A stretch of 64,000 nucleotides of DNA, from NCBI GenBank assembly GCA_947179485.1, contig OX359247.1, forward strand, positions 42,074,801-42,138,800. Direction: 5' to 3'. The notes under the pieces are model-generated. The model did no database searches. It saw only the letters and a list, made by a program, of their open reading frames with translations, and was not told where the DNA came from. The translations under genes were made by a program, and so were the position numbers. The stretch comes from Allacma fusca. Taxonomy: Eukaryota > Arthropoda > Collembola > Symphypleona > Sminthuridae. Each line of letters begins with the position of its first letter. The first letter of the stretch is position 1. Shown here piece after piece: positions 27,400 through 40,384 of this stretch.

Positions 27400-27461
27400 G
27401 CTTGTGTTTTTGTCTGTGTTCAAAATAGTTAGGTATGCATTGGTAGCTTTTCAAAAATAAG
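27400..27461 (+). pseudogene. Second partial copy of the receptor 3' end
   Basis: Right after the stop of copy A the text TTCAAAATAGTTAGG and GCATTGGTAGCTTTTC recurs. It is closer to the 3' end of copy B (about 36430-36490, minus) than to copy A itself, so the tail of A is a tandem, B-like fragment. Confidence 0.7.
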
Positions 27462-27469
27462 CAAACGTC

Positions 27470-29832
27470 TTATTTCAAGCAGAATAATATCTTCTTCACG
27501 TTCACACAGAATAACTTGATAAACCCTAATGCTAAGAAAAGATTGGAAAGTACAAATCAGTACTGGAATTTCTAATTACACAGCCACACGAAGATGCCAT
27601 CCAGAGCACCGTAAATTATTACAATAACTTTTCTGATCACAAGAACAAAAGAATTTAAGCATCATTAAATTATCGTGAATATCCTTTGACTTTTATTAAT
27701 AGTTGCGAGTATCTGTAATCCCAGACAGAAAATAGTGTCAACGAAACAACTGTAATATTGTAACAATGGTTATTATAAAAATATGTACATAATTATTAGT
27801 TTTTAAGCCGACGGGGAAACTAGGGTGGAACCGAATTTTCAGAAATTTCGTCCCACCCTGGTTTTAACACATTGGATGCTACAACTGTTGACTGTATGTG
27901 CTGCTTATATTAAGAAAAATAAACCTCAACAAATACTTTTCATTGTTGGCTGTATCTTGGATATCTGTATCTTTGATTTTGAAATACCTTTTAAAATAAA
28001 TTAAACTGGTAGATAATTTAAGTAGTTTTTAAATGAGGTATTAAATACCCAGATAAAAGAAAATAGAGATTTTAATTCCTATTCAAAACTTACTGCAGTT
28101 ATTTGAATTTCATAAAGGTTCCCGTAAAGATTAAAAAGAATTATCACCAATCTACAATAACTTGTTTTTTTTTATTTGAAAACTTCCTTACAAGACAATT
28201 TAACCTGAGTTGATGGTCTAGGTCTCAGGAGAATCCTTCTTAGTTAGTGATTTTTTTTTAAATTTGGTAATACAATCGAGGTTTTTAATTTTTTTGGACA
28301 AAATTTGGATTACGATTTTGAAATTTAGATTGACATCATTTTATATTATAGAACAATTAAATACCTTTTCAATGAGCTAATAACGAGTCAGGCTTTACAT
28401 CCGAGAGAAATGTTATTGTAGTTTTTTGAAAATTGTACCAAGCACCAAAAATCTGTATTTTCTAAACTTTGAAAACCAGCCGACATAAATTCACAATTTT
28501 ATTATTAATTTATTTGATGACTTCACCACTTGACAATTTTTCCGAAGTGGGGGGCAGGTCTCAGAAGAATCCTTCCTTAACAAGTAAAATGATTCAAAAA
28601 ATTAATGATTTTCCCTTCAAAATTTAGATTAGGATTTAGAAATGACGGTTAAGATGGTTCTTCCCTTTTTTGCGAATAAATACCTTTAAATGAATCTATA
28701 AGTCCTAAGTAATCGCAAAATTCATTTTGCGAAATTTCGAAAAATTCATTTTTTTAATTAAGAAAATATGTTTCAGACAGAGCTTGTGTACGCAGTTAAA
28801 CAGTTGTTACAATTCGTGTAATCTGTCAAAACGCTTGGTGACCGTGGAAAAATAATTAGGATTTTTTAAAAATTGGTAGGTGATCAAAATTTTGACAGTC
28901 CGTTTAACAAAATTATGATTAGTTCCGGGATTGCCAAGACGATTCGAATGAGGTATACACTTGCGGTTCTTTAATAACTACTTCGGGAGTTACATTCATT
29001 TTTGTATTTCTTCTTCCAATTATAATATATACATACATAGTAGTATGGAAATTCTATTTTTATAAATTGTTATATATTTATTATTTTAAATGTTATAAAT
29101 TACAAACAATTTCAATAAATATCGGCTACGAATTTATCCTTCGAAGGTATCTACACATATACATATTGACCCATACTTCTTTTGCCCGTGTCTTGTTTCC
29201 TCAACTTTTGAAGTGGAGTCATAATTCATCCCAACCTTCCTTTATATTTATTACCGCCATGAGTGCAATGATAGTTGTTATAAAATTACTTTGAATGTAC
29301 AAACATCTTATACTAAGGCCCGTATGCGCATAATTTGATTATGGATGGAATGGTATTAAATTATGTTTTTTGAATGGAATTTCATCCAATAAAATATTTT
29401 GAGGGAAAATATGACGTCACCCAAAAATCACTCCCCAAGAAACAAGAAATAGAAAAGATTTGAAAAATTATTCACAGCAATGTGAGTTGAATGTGCGCAC
29501 TCGTGTTAACATGGAGGATTGAATATTTATTTTTTCCAGGAATATTAACTTAACCTTGTAAGTAATATGGTTAAAATGTTACTAAATTACAATACAAGGA
29601 TGTCACAAAAACAAAATATTACAGGGAAATCCATAATTTGCTTGAGCGACTGCTGCCGCTTTGTGAAAACGACTAATTTGAAGGAAAAGAATTAACACTT
29701 ACAATTTTCCATCAACGAGCGTCAAACCACACACCAAAACCAAAATTGTTTAACTACAAATTGTTTTGGTTGGTTTCGAGTACATTGGTTTGATTTTTAA
29801 TTGCTAAATTTTACAAGTTTTTATATTTCGGT
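27470..29832. other. Long AT-rich stretch without genes
   Basis: No supported coding sequence. Holds a compact hairpin at about 27817-27865 (AGGGTGG ... CCACCCT, loop ATTTTCAGAAAT) and two related blocks reading GGTCTCAG(A/G)AGAATCCTTC (28221 and 28557), which suggests an old duplicated or repeat-derived segment. Confidence 0.4.
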
Positions 29833-30276
29833 ACCCCGTGAGCTCCTACTCATTTTCATATAACTTTAACACCGGAAATCTCCGAATATGGTCTTGAGAT
29901 TTCAATGAGCCAATTATAAAACATGATCTATAGCATAGGAATTGATCCCAAAATTACCACTGTGCTGTATTGGAATTTATCACAAAACTAACATTGCGCA
30001 ATAAAAAAAATCACCGAAAAATTAACAAAGGCATTTATCACAAAACTATGAAAATTTAATTAACCAAAATGTACTTCGCGCTACATAAGAAGTTATACTT
30101 ATCTCAAAATTTACATTGCAATGTACTGGATTTGATGAAAAATATACATTGCTCTGGATTCGAAAGTATCCCACAATTAACATTGTGCTGTGAAAGGAGG
30201 TGTCCCAAAATTAACATTGTGTTGTATAAGAAATTATCCCAAAATTAACATTGAGCTGCATATAGGAAATTATCTG
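29833..30276. repeat. Dispersed repeat, copy 2, with internal tandem units
   Basis: Starts like the copy at 25381 (GTGAGCTCCTACTCATTTTC). Its second half is a degenerate array of units of about 35-45 bases built on CCCAAAATTAACATTGTGCTG. Non-coding. Confidence 0.7.
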
Positions 30277-30605
30277 ACTTCCAGTTATAGTCTTCAAGAA
30301 CTGTGTACACCAGAGCATAAATAAAGAAAGCATCTGTAAACGCAATCCCATAAGAAATCTTTATGCCGTATGGTCATAGAGCTGATTTTAGAGTAGATTC
30401 AGGGTTTTTAGGATATTTTGCGGTTATTTTGATGCATTGTTTTCAAAGTCATCGTGCACGCATTCAACTTTCAATATCTCACTCTACTCTTACTAGCCTT
30501 CTTGAATAACATTTTTTTCTGTCCCATTCATAAGGAAGGAAGTGGAACATGCATCCAAAGTACATACATGAAATTACTGGTAGCTTGTATACAACCAGCT
30601 ATCAA
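30277..30605 (-). pseudogene. Decayed first exon of a receptor gene (copy F)
   Basis: On the minus strand this aligns along its length with exon 1 of copy B (37320-37665). Shared text includes TTCAAGAACT, ATCCATGCATCCAAAGTACAT-type wording (plus-strand CATGCATCCAAAGTACAT), CATCGTGCACGCATTCA and CTGTCCCATTCATA. It has insertions, lost the clean start and donor, and no second exon follows. Confidence 0.72.
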
Positions 30606-31284
30606 GCAATATATCAATACCAAATAAATAATGGAAATGCAGCCCACCTTAACATACCATTAACAATAATGGCTTTGATCAATTATAAAATCACAATGTA
30701 ATTAATCACAAGTTTTTCTCTGAATGATGGCGAAAATATTATGATCATACATCTAATTAATCCCCGATGAATTGAGTTTATTTTTGTTTAAGCAAGGCTG
30801 AGGGAAGGTCAGTTTTAATGTCAGTTTTATGAATATACCCATTGCGAGCGCAAAAATAAGAAAATGTTTATACATTATAAATTAAGTACTAGGATAGAAT
30901 GAATTCAACATTACATATTTACATACCACGAAATCGACGTAGTAAATGGTTAACATGCATGCACAGTCCGCGTTCACATGAAAATATGACCGGAAATAAT
31001 ACAACTTACATAATTATGCGTTCGCCTAAAGGGCCCTCTTGCAATTCTGTACGTAGTATAATTTTAATTCTATGAGAATTTTTCTGTCTGAAATAATATT
31101 GCAAAAGTATGGTTGAAAAATGCAAGTGCATTTAATAATAATGGTTTCGCTACGTAAAGCCAGTCAGTATATGTAGTTGTAATAATAACAATATAAAAAT
31201 AATCCAGTCTGAAATAGGTATACTTACTAGAGGTACGAATTGTGAATACTGAAAAAACCTTTTATGAAGTGTTTATTGGCAAAG
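30606..31284. other. Intergenic, nothing recognised
   Basis: AT-rich; no gene. Its right end leads into the duplicated upstream block of the lipase gene (31285 on). Confidence 0.35.
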
Positions 31285-31821
31285 CTTACCTGGAGGTTCC
31301 ATTCATACACGTATATATATATTTTAAACACGAAAGGTTTTAAAGAATAACATTCAGGATTCTCGGATGTTGTTCATGTTACTGATAACTAAGCTTTCCT
31401 GAAAGCTGGAGTCTAATTTTTATGGATTTCGCAATGAGCATAATGGAAAAGGAATTAAAAATAGTACAAATCTAACAAATGGGAAAGTACACTCATACAG
31501 AAACTCACTGTTATTGCTTTTAATGAGCACATGCCAATCACTGTCGGAAGTTTATTCCCGCACGATATTTGTTTCCAATGTGGATAAAATTATGTGTATA
31601 CCTAGTGATGTTATCTCTGCAAAAATGGTAACTTCCGACGTGTCTTTTGGAATTGTAATAATTATTTATTTGCGATTAAACTTGGGGTTTTTAGAAAAAT
31701 AACTCAAGGCTAAAAATAATTAGACGATGCTTATTACCAATTTAAATTCAGTCAAATTCAAATGACTTCATTAGTTTGTGAAACACTAAAGCCCAATATG
31801 TAGCTTCCCAAGAATTTGAAA

Positions 31822-33558
31822 ATGAAAGACATTGTTGACAGAATTTTATATATTAATTTACCATTGCTACTTTTCACAGTCGCAGGTGTTGAGATTCATA
31901 GGGAGCCATTATGGCCTAAAGGGAAAAGGATCTTTATGCCGGATTGCAAAAACCCAAATAAATCAATTGTGGGATTACTTGAGCGGAATCCGAACCAAAT
32001 TCGGGATCCCAGCTCAGAAATTACATATTATTTTTACCCAAAGTAATTAAACTTGAAAGTATTTTAAGTTTGAATTGACGCAAGTTTCAACATTATGTGA
32101 GTCCTGAAAATATTGATTAACCAATTAAATTTAATTATTGACGTTTTTAGAACAGATTCAATCAGCCCCATTAAAGTTGATCTGAGGAATTTGGGAAATC
32201 TGATAAAGTATGTCGAGCCCGAAGGTTTGTGGCTTTTTGGAATACACGGCTTTGATGGAGATTATACAGCTGGACCAATTTTCAAGTCAACTGCTACAGG
32301 TAAACTTATTTTGTATTTTCAAAGGCACGCTCATTCAATATAATATTTGTTTTTTGGTGGGTGTGAATAAGTGAATAAAGAATTTCCCAAATATTTGCTA
32401 GACATCCACAATACTAGAGTAAGTAACATTGTGCAAGTGGATTGGCAGCGTTTGGCGGCTTCACCGTTTTACTTAACTGCGAAAGATAATACGAAAATAG
32501 TGGGAACGCATGTGGCATCCATGATAGCACAATTGGTTTTGAAATCGTTAGCCCAGCCAGAGAAAATTCAATTGGTGGGATTTAGTCTAGGAGCTCATGC
32601 TGCTGGATATGCGGGGAAAACATTGATAGAGAAATATAAATTGAAGGACCATCGAATAACGGGTAAGTTCAAGTGGACGCGTTGCAATAGTAATTATTCC
32701 TGCTTTTCCTGTCAAATGACATTCAAACTTCAAATGGCAAATTAGGCATAATTTTTATTGAATCCTTCAGGACTGGATCCAGCAGGACCAGGTTTTGACC
32801 GTGAATCTAAGAGTAACAAACTTGACCCAAGTGATGGCCGCTACGTGGAGGTTTTTCATACTTCTGGGGGGCTCCTTGGAATATTGGGCCCTTCCGGCCA
32901 CGTTGATTACTATGTGAATGGAGGGAAACCCATCCAGCCCAAATGCCCTTGGCTAGAGTCATTAACTCTGTGTAATTCAAAATCTAAAATCTCCTTTCTT
33001 AATGTTTCATAATCACCAGTGAACCTGTGAAATTGGCTAAGTAGATTCTGCGCATACACAAAAAGCGTTCAAAAATTCCAAAAAATTTTAATAGAAAAAT
33101 CTCGGTCAAATTCAGTGTAATCCCTTTAATTTGGTTGCTTTCAATGTTCAAAGCCTAATATATACAAAAGCCATCTAGTTTTACAGATTTATTGGTCCGT
33201 TTCTTTAGGATTTGATAACATACCCGTTGAAATCTTTAGATTCATGCAGTCATCAATATGCATTGAAAATTTTCAACGGAACTATCGGGGGAAGTTATCT
33301 AGTTCACAAGTGTCGTGATTCGAAATCTGCCGTAGCGGGCAGTTGTTCTGGTGGCGTTACGTGTAACGTTGGATTCCTTCTATCCAACTGGTACTTAATT
33401 TTTTACTTCTCACATTATCCTATTTTTTCGTCCGCTGTGAGTGTTTATAATCAGGGGTAAATTCTAGGTTTAACTTCTAAAAAAAGTTAGAGGGTTTTTA
33501 AAAATTTGATTGTTCTGTTTTCAGCCCTGCAGGTGTTTATTACCTAGGAACAACATGA
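31822..33558 (+). CDS. Secreted lipase of the pancreatic lipase family
   Basis: Exons 31822-32042, 32151-32299, 32381-32662, 32771-about 33003, 33209-33456 and 33525-33558. Starts with a signal peptide (hydrophobic INLPLLLFTVAG). Motifs: WLFGIHGF loop, NIVQVDW strand, nucleophile elbow GFSLGAHAAGY, acidic residue in GLDPAGPGF, catalytic His in DSCSHQYA, and ending GPAGVYYLGTT. The triad is complete, so it should be active on lipids or phospholipids outside the cell; head-group preference cannot be read. The donor of exon 4 is uncertain: phase requires GTTTCA at 33004, a weak site. A duplicated, dead copy lies at 11.6-12.7 kb. Confidence 0.9.
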
Positions 33559-34315
33559 GACAGAATATTTGCACCGTAATACCACACATCCGTCATATTC
33601 CATTAATAGAGGCTGAAATCAAACGTAACTTGTCCTTTTTACTTCTTGCTAAACCGATTTTGGAAGCAGCAATAAATGCATTTGTACATTTACAATATAT
33701 GTACATACAGGTTCAAAAGCAATCTTACTGCAAAAATACCTGGGGTTCTAATAATCTAACTTTTAATTCCCTGATTACGAATTTGTTTACTGATTTAACT
33801 TATGAACATCTGGGTTTGAAGTCATACAAGCAACAATACGTTAGTAAAATTCAAAAAATACATTCGATTGCACTGTTGCTATTATACTGATAAAACTCTC
33901 CGATTAAAATTCTCGCTCAGCGTAATCAGTATGCGTATACAAATTTTGAAAAAACGTTAACATTCATATTCAAATTACGCATGTGCAAGTCCGTGCAACA
34001 GCTACCGGCCGATTTGAGAGACAAATGTAAGCAACAAATATTATAGCATGTGCAATATTATAGATGGGACAAGCTATACAGTACTTCCCTGGCATGGGAC
34101 ATGCTAATACATATGTAAGTCTACGACAGATGCGCTGCATGCTATTCTGAGATGTTAGTACCGAACACATGAAATTTGTTCGAAGTTTTCTGACTCATAT
34201 TTTGCTTCAGAATGCCGAATATGACTTAAGCATCACAAGAAGCTAGAATTTAAAGGTAGATAGAAATATAGAAATCATGGAATATTCACTTGACTAACTG
34301 GTGTGTACCCGTTAC
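33559..34315. other. Intergenic 3' of the lipase
   Basis: No supported gene; open frames here run out of frame through the last lipase exon or are AT-rich. A short frame ending LLVMLKSYSAF at about 34223-34260 on the minus strand could be a last exon of the candidate gene described next. Confidence 0.3.
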
Positions 34316-35159
34316 TTTGCCTCTCATACTCTCCAGAATGAGTTCTCGTGCTTTATGAGCGCACTTGAAGTAAACTTTCAAATAATTGTGGCTTGCAATT
34401 CTGTCGAGGTCACAGAGTCCAATAGGTCGGATTAAAACTGAAATAATTATTTGAACACGTGCCGAGTTATTTCCCCACTACTAAATGATTTGCAAAGGAT
34501 ATGCAAAACTCCATAGGAATCCCGAAGTACTTCTCAGCAGCCAAGCAAACCACTTGCCCATCATTCTTAAACTTAAAATAGAGTTAGATTTAATTTTTGG
34601 CTACAAGCGTCTGAGTTTCCCCATTCATTTCATTCCTATTCCATTTACTCAATCTCATGGTAGATAAATCCACAGCCATAACATCAGGCAAACACTTTTT
34701 ATTTGGCATTTCTTGTTAGAAATAACATTTGAGAACGGCTAATTCGTGTATTCATTACTCCGCTGTGTATTAGCCTATTAATTGGAAGTATCCACGAGGA
34801 ATTGTCCAACGGTCCACTACTGTTAGCAGTTACAATTTTGATAATAATAAAATATGCAATACACGGGCAGTTGTCCTTGACAGACCCTATAGCACCAGAT
34901 GAGCACATGAGCTATAGCATCAGTTTATATTTTCAGGAGGTTCCCATGTCAGTAATTCATTAATGATATTCACGTGCCACCCTTGGTCTGACTGTACACA
35001 CACAAATTAAATAATTATTTGTACATTATGTTTTCAATACCCCTATATATCAGGTAAATATTACGAATGAAAATGTGTAAAAAGGAGTTAAATTCAGGAA
35101 CTCACCTTCCGAAGCATCTCCGCTTTACAGTTTATATTCTCGTTACGGAATAATAGCAT
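34316..35159 (-). other. Possible unrecognised multi-exon gene or pseudogene
   Basis: Several minus-strand segments look like exons. 35159-35106 begins with ATG and ends at a strong GTGAGT donor. 34991-34920 follows a TGTACAG acceptor, reads SDQGWHVNIINELLTWEPPE and then meets TGA. 34571-34482 (contains VVCLAAEKYFGIPMEF) and 34437-34316 (contains GLCDLDRIASHNYLKVYF, donor GTAACG) have normal protein composition in AT-rich surroundings. Phases between the last segments do not all fit, so either an exon is missed or the gene is dead. I recognise no family. Confidence 0.3.
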
Positions 35160-35995
35160 TACAAAAGCATTTGCATACTTTATTGTATACCTTGTCAAAT
35201 ATTTAGACTTTAAACTTCTCTCGATGAGGTAAATATCCCTAACCTATAATCCATCTCAGGAGCTGCATATCAGCTTTCTGCCTTTCATTTAATTTTAATA
35301 TCGGATATCATACTCTGAAACTACGGTATGAGCGAATATCAAAAGGAATAAAAATTTTATTAGTCAGTAATTTATTGAAATAATGCTTCAGTTTTACAAG
35401 CCTCATAAATGCAGTCGTAATTCGGAAGGATTAGGGGCTGCCATTTTTGTCCAACTGATTCAATATTTGCCAAAATAAAATCTTTTGGATGCAGGTCAAA
35501 GAAAATTCATTCAAAATTCAAGGCTGAACTTTTGCAATCAAATTATGAACATATTTGACTTCAAGTATTTATTTTTTATCGGTATAAGCTATTTCACTTA
35601 CGGTTTATTTAATCTTTGGAAATGTATATCAAATTAGCCTTTTTCCAACTAGAAATCCAAAGTAGCGTATTTAACCACAAACATGGCAATAGATATGAAG
35701 GATGGGTAAAAATAAAGGCCAGAAATCAGTAGTTTTTTGTATAGATGTAGTTGTCAGTCGATAAAATACAATTGGGACAACAATGCACTGCGATTCCTTG
35801 AATTATTCAAATATAATTAATCAATATTAATATTACTAATAGTTATGCATTCGTGTGATAGTATTAATTATTATCTGTATACTATGATAAGTAGAGTGAC
35901 TAGTAAAATCTAGGATAAACAACTTTTGTGTTACTATATATCTACATAGATGTAGATGAGATCTTTCTAATAGAAATTACTTAAAATAGACTGAG
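35160..35995. other. Intergenic, nothing recognised
   Basis: AT-rich non-coding sequence. Confidence 0.35.
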
Positions 35996-35998
35996 GAT

Positions 35999-36083
35999 AG
36001 TTATATATCTACATATATGTATAGTTATATACATATATGTATAGTTATATACATATATGTATAGTTATATACATATATCTATG
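35999..36083. repeat. 21-base tandem repeat, about four units
   Basis: Unit TATATACATATATGTATAGT repeated with few changes. Confidence 0.9.
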
Positions 36084-36429
36084 TATATAACACTTTGTTT
36101 TATTTTCGTTATTTTCTGCCTGAGATTACTCAACAAATAATCAGAGTCATTTAATAATTTAATTGTGTTTTAATTATTTTATCCTGATTATCAGAAAAGC
36201 TATTGTAACCCATTCCGGTGTTCTGGAAAGAGTCCAGGAGTTGTTCTCTATATGCATTCGTAAATTCAAATGCCGATTTATATTTTCCAAGCTTTCTTAC
36301 AATTAGTAAATATTGAGAGCGTGTATTAATACTTACTTTTATGTAAAAAAAAACGATTTATTCATTTTTACTTATACAAATGCCAGTCTTCAAGAGTGCG
36401 TGAAAATAATAAATTTATTCTTTATGTGG

Positions 36430-37665
36430 TTAGCTATGAAAAGCTACCAATGCATACCTGACTATTTTGAAAACAGACAAAATCAAAAACACAGATTTGC
36501 TCTTCGTGAATACAAAGCCAATATTAATATTAATAGAGGGGAGCTTCATCCTATTGCGCTGTCGAAATTCAAACTGGTTCCCCCAACTAATCAAAAGCTT
36601 CTGAGAGTTTACCAAAATCATAGCCATTTTATGGTAAAGAACTGTTTCCAATAATGGATACATGACTAAAGCATAAAACGCACAGGCAATTGCCAAAACG
36701 GGTACCTGATGATAGCAAGTAACGGCAAAGTAGACTGACATAGAGTGATAGACGACAATGCATACAATAAAATTCTTGAAAAACCCAGACACAAAAATAT
36801 CCCGACCCCAGCTATTCAAAATGTACGCTTGTTTATATAAAATGAGATTTTCAAGGACTCCCTTCCGTTGCACGAATGGATTCAGCGGTCGACGTCTGAG
36901 ATGAGTCCAGGAGTTAGTCTTCATTGCGTCAACAACCCTGGCCATCGTGAATGTATACGTTACCATGATGAGGATTGATAGCGATAAAGCGAAGCCCATG
37001 ATCGTAACCGATAGAAATTCGAAAACAAATTGGAAGACAAACATGAAGGTATTTTGGAGTATGGTAGGAAGCAAATAGTACATTCGCTCTTTACTGTGTA
37101 TATCCAAACAAATTACTGTAAAGTAACTTATGACGACGCTAATTAAAAGAGGAAAAAGAGATTGTGTTAACTTCTCCAGAGCAAAATTTTCCTTCTTATA
37201 TTTTCTAAACGTTTCCTGGGTTGCTAGCTTGCCTGTACAAATTATTATTATAATTACTGTATTATAGAATTCCAGCCATACTCAATTTAAGCTGACTTTT
37301 CAAAAAGTAGAGTTCGTACCAGATTTGAATCTTAGATGAAATTTAGTGTAACAGTTGTATCCAACTGGAAAGTCATCAAGAACTCTGTAGATCAGAGCAT
37401 TAACAATGACAGCATCAGTAAAAACAATCCCGTAACCAATCTGTAAGGCCCCAATGCTGGGGTTTGGATTAATAATGCAGTTATATATTTGATGGATTGC
37501 TTTCAAAATAATCGTGCACACATTCATTTTCCAAAATCGCACTTTAGACGTACTTCCCTTCTTGAATTCAAATGTTTCCCTGTCCCAATTATAGGGTAGC
37601 AAGTAGAACATGCATCCAAAGTACATGAAATCACTGATAGCCTTTAGACAACGTTTAGTAAACAT
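36430..37665 (-). CDS. Putative seven-membrane chemoreceptor (copy B)
   Basis: Intact two-exon gene: 37665-37320 and 37232-36430, intron 87 bases, phase 1, 382 residues. N-terminal exon carries the family block LKAISDFMYFGC and DDFPVGYNCYTKFH; exon 2 carries about five hydrophobic spans including LSILIMVTYTFTMARV and FVFTKSKSVFLILSV. Length and multi-pass profile suit insect-type gustatory receptors, which are ligand-gated channels in chemosensory neurons, but the usual TY-QF tail motif is not evident, so another multi-pass family is possible. Upstream flank resembles that of copy A for at least 100 bases, ending in the shared AAGTGCAATGTTTAC around the ATG. Confidence 0.72.
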
Positions 37666-38052
37666 TGCACTTTAACACATTTCGAAACTTGCCTAAATAT
37701 AGGGGAAAATGGCAACTTACTAGAAAGAGAGTCAGAAGAAGATACAATAGGGCGAACTCAAAGTAGAGGTTTGAAGGGTGAATCGATTTAATTACTGCAA
37801 GAATTATACTCATGACCGGAAGGTAATGGTGAAATGATGATAATTGGTAATAATTACTTCCTCTCATGATTACAATTCGTTCTGTTTGAAGTTTGAACGG
37901 TTCCTGGAATGGTCTCATGCGTACATATTGATTGGAAGCAGTGGCTATTAGATTGATGATATACTATTTCTTTACTATTTTGAGATAATATCTTCAACTA
38001 TTGGTTTCGAGTAATTTAGATATGAACATTTCATGTAAAAATGCAGTAGATT

Positions 38053-39363
38053 CAGTGCTCGGCACGGGTACGAAAAATCGGTACCCGTACCCGTATCCGT
38101 ACCCGAAGTGCGGGTATTTCAATAACTGGTATCTATACCCGTACCCATACCCGAATATCCGGGTACAAATTTTTCGTACCCGTACCCGCAATGTTATCTC
38201 AATCCATGTAGCTGTACCCGCATTGTACCCGTACCCGAAAATACTCGAAAATTGTACCCATACTCGGGTATCTCAGTGTCGTACCCGTACTCGTACCCGG
38301 GTACTTTATCCAGATTTGTTTTAATGTAATACATAGTACGTTATATGTAATAATGTATGACACCTGAGTGGGTAATTTTGACTAGCTAGAGAGGTATTTG
38401 ACATATATTTTTATTGAAGAGTAGAAAACTATAAGCGTTTTTGATTAGAAGTAAAATTATCCCCATTTGATTGTTTATGGGCTGATGGGCGAAGTATTTT
38501 ATAGCACCCAGCCCATATGCACATGCATTTTTGGCTTGGGACTTGGTGACTCAATTTTTCACTTCTTGATTTATTCGGCCTTTTACATTAATTTTCTCAT
38601 CTCAGTAGCTCTGTGTACATGTAACTCATTAATATCTTGTTACAAATATCCGCCTTTTCCTAATCAACTACCAATTACAAAAAATACCTTGCCATCCAAC
38701 TCATCGGAACACTAATTTTTAAATTGTATTCATTGTGGCTAATGAAGTATCATGTGCATACGTGTCAATCAGACTATTTATGCAATTAGTGACAAAATAC
38801 TACATTATGAAGACGTTTTGTATAAAATTTCGTTGAAACCTATTCTCCACTTCTATTTTGATATTATTCCTCGTCTGTTTATTAATTATTCTTCCTAAAA
38901 CCTGTTTCCATAAAAATATATATTATAGATATAAATATATATTTTAGCAACACAGTCTGAAATACAGTTACTGCATGTTGTATGGTTAAAAGGGTATTAA
39001 CAATAAGCTATATGTATTCAGAATTACTAAAAATACCGACAGAATTTTCCAAATGAAGTTCCATTATTTTCATAAAATTCATCAAAATTTCTCAAATCTC
39101 AACATATCCAAATACTCGGGTACAATGGTCGCGGGTACGGGTAAATGACACCATTATACCCGTACCCGGTGGGTATATACCCATTTTGAAATCCTTGTAC
39201 CCGTACCCATACCCGTATCCGTACCCGAAATTTTGAGCCGACCAAAGTGTACCCGGGTAGTACCCGGAATTGTTCGGGTACACAAAATCCGTACCCGGGT
39301 AGTACCCATACCCGTACCCATACCCGTTTACCCGAGTATTACCCATACCCGTGCCGAGCACTG
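38053..39363. mobile_element. hAT-like element, GTACCCGTACCC arrays, TSD AGTAGATT
   Basis: Inverted ends CAGTGCTCGGCACGGGTA on both sides. Exact 8-base duplication AGTAGATT at 38045-38052 and 39364-39371. Arms of about 270 bases are arrays of GTACCCGTACCC with variants GTATCC and ATACCC. The middle 38330-39090 is unique AT-rich sequence with no recognised gene. 1311 bases, non-autonomous. It sits 390 bases upstream of receptor copy B. Confidence 0.95.
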
Positions 39364-39371
39364 AGTAGATT

Positions 39372-39985
39372 ATAGTTTTCGGGTAGCAAAGGCCTCAAAA
39401 TAGATATTTAATTAACAGGATATTATAGGCCTACTGAACGGCAGGAGATAATAAATTGAATCCTATTACGGTACGTTAGTTCATTTCCCATCGTAAATGT
39501 AGATCCAAATCTACCCTTCAAAATTATGCTGGAAATGTAATTAATTTCATGCATACTCTATCAATATTTAAATATGTAAATCGATGTATGCATAGATATA
39601 TAGCCGATGTAATTTACTGCCAACGGCATGTGAATATTTTCCTGTCTAGTTGATAAAATAAACTGGATTCGCAAACATCCAACTGCCAATTTTGTAGGGA
39701 ATAATTTTCTCCTAAAATTCACTATAGATGACCCAAATCAACATTTATGGGCTCATTGTGCCCTTTGAGTTTCTGTTAGATTATAAAATTCGCGATGTTT
39801 ATTTCGTCCATTCATTAGGAAACTTTATGTTTTTTAAACCAGTTTTTTAATAGTAATTTTCATTAACATTATGCGGCAATCATTTGATGCCATGATATGA
39901 AGGGTGGTCGGGAGGAATTTCAAATCGGTAATGAAAGTTGGGGAAGCAAGAAACGGGCCAGGGTAAGGAGTGAGTGGACATTGTC
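39372..39985. other. Intergenic, nothing recognised
   Basis: AT-rich non-coding sequence. Confidence 0.35.
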
Positions 39986-40369
39986 ATGATTGATAAATTA
40001 AGGCGATTATTTTATTGGTGTGGGATAATTATTGTTCTTGTAAATTCTCCTAGAATTTTTCTTGGGGGAATTAAGTTCTTGAAACGTCGATTTGTTGCCA
40101 CTGGGTCATTTTTAAATTTACAAAATTTTCCTGGAAACTGGGCCAGTGTTCCAAAAGTGGCATCTATTATCTATACAATCACACAATGTGATGGCAATAA
40201 TTGTAGCATAACAAAATGCCACGAATTTTTCAAAGAAAGAATTGTACTATCCTTAAGTATGTGCTGAAATGTGTAGTAACACTGTTTAATACTTGTGCCG
40301 GTTTGTTTTTTATCAGCGCTCACTCATAGTCAAGATTTTTCTCGCTCTGTATCTTATAAGCGAACATAA
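39986..40369 (+). CDS. Possible two-exon small secreted or membrane protein
   Basis: The ATG at 39986 opens a frame with a hydrophobic segment (FYWCGIIIVLVN) followed by a short polar part with three cysteines (TQCDGNNCSITKC). A GTATGT donor at 40257 and a TATCAG acceptor ending at 40316 would join it, phase 1, to a 53-base exon ending in TAA at 40369, about 107 residues in all. No family recognised. The strong donor and fitting phase support a gene; the short length and lack of homology do not. Confidence 0.3.
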
Positions 40370-40384
40370 TCTCACTGCTGTGTA

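Noticed and set aside
33510..33890. 126-codon plus-strand frame after the lipase
   Set aside because: It runs out of frame through the last lipase exon; the in-frame reading ends YYLGTT and stops at 33558.
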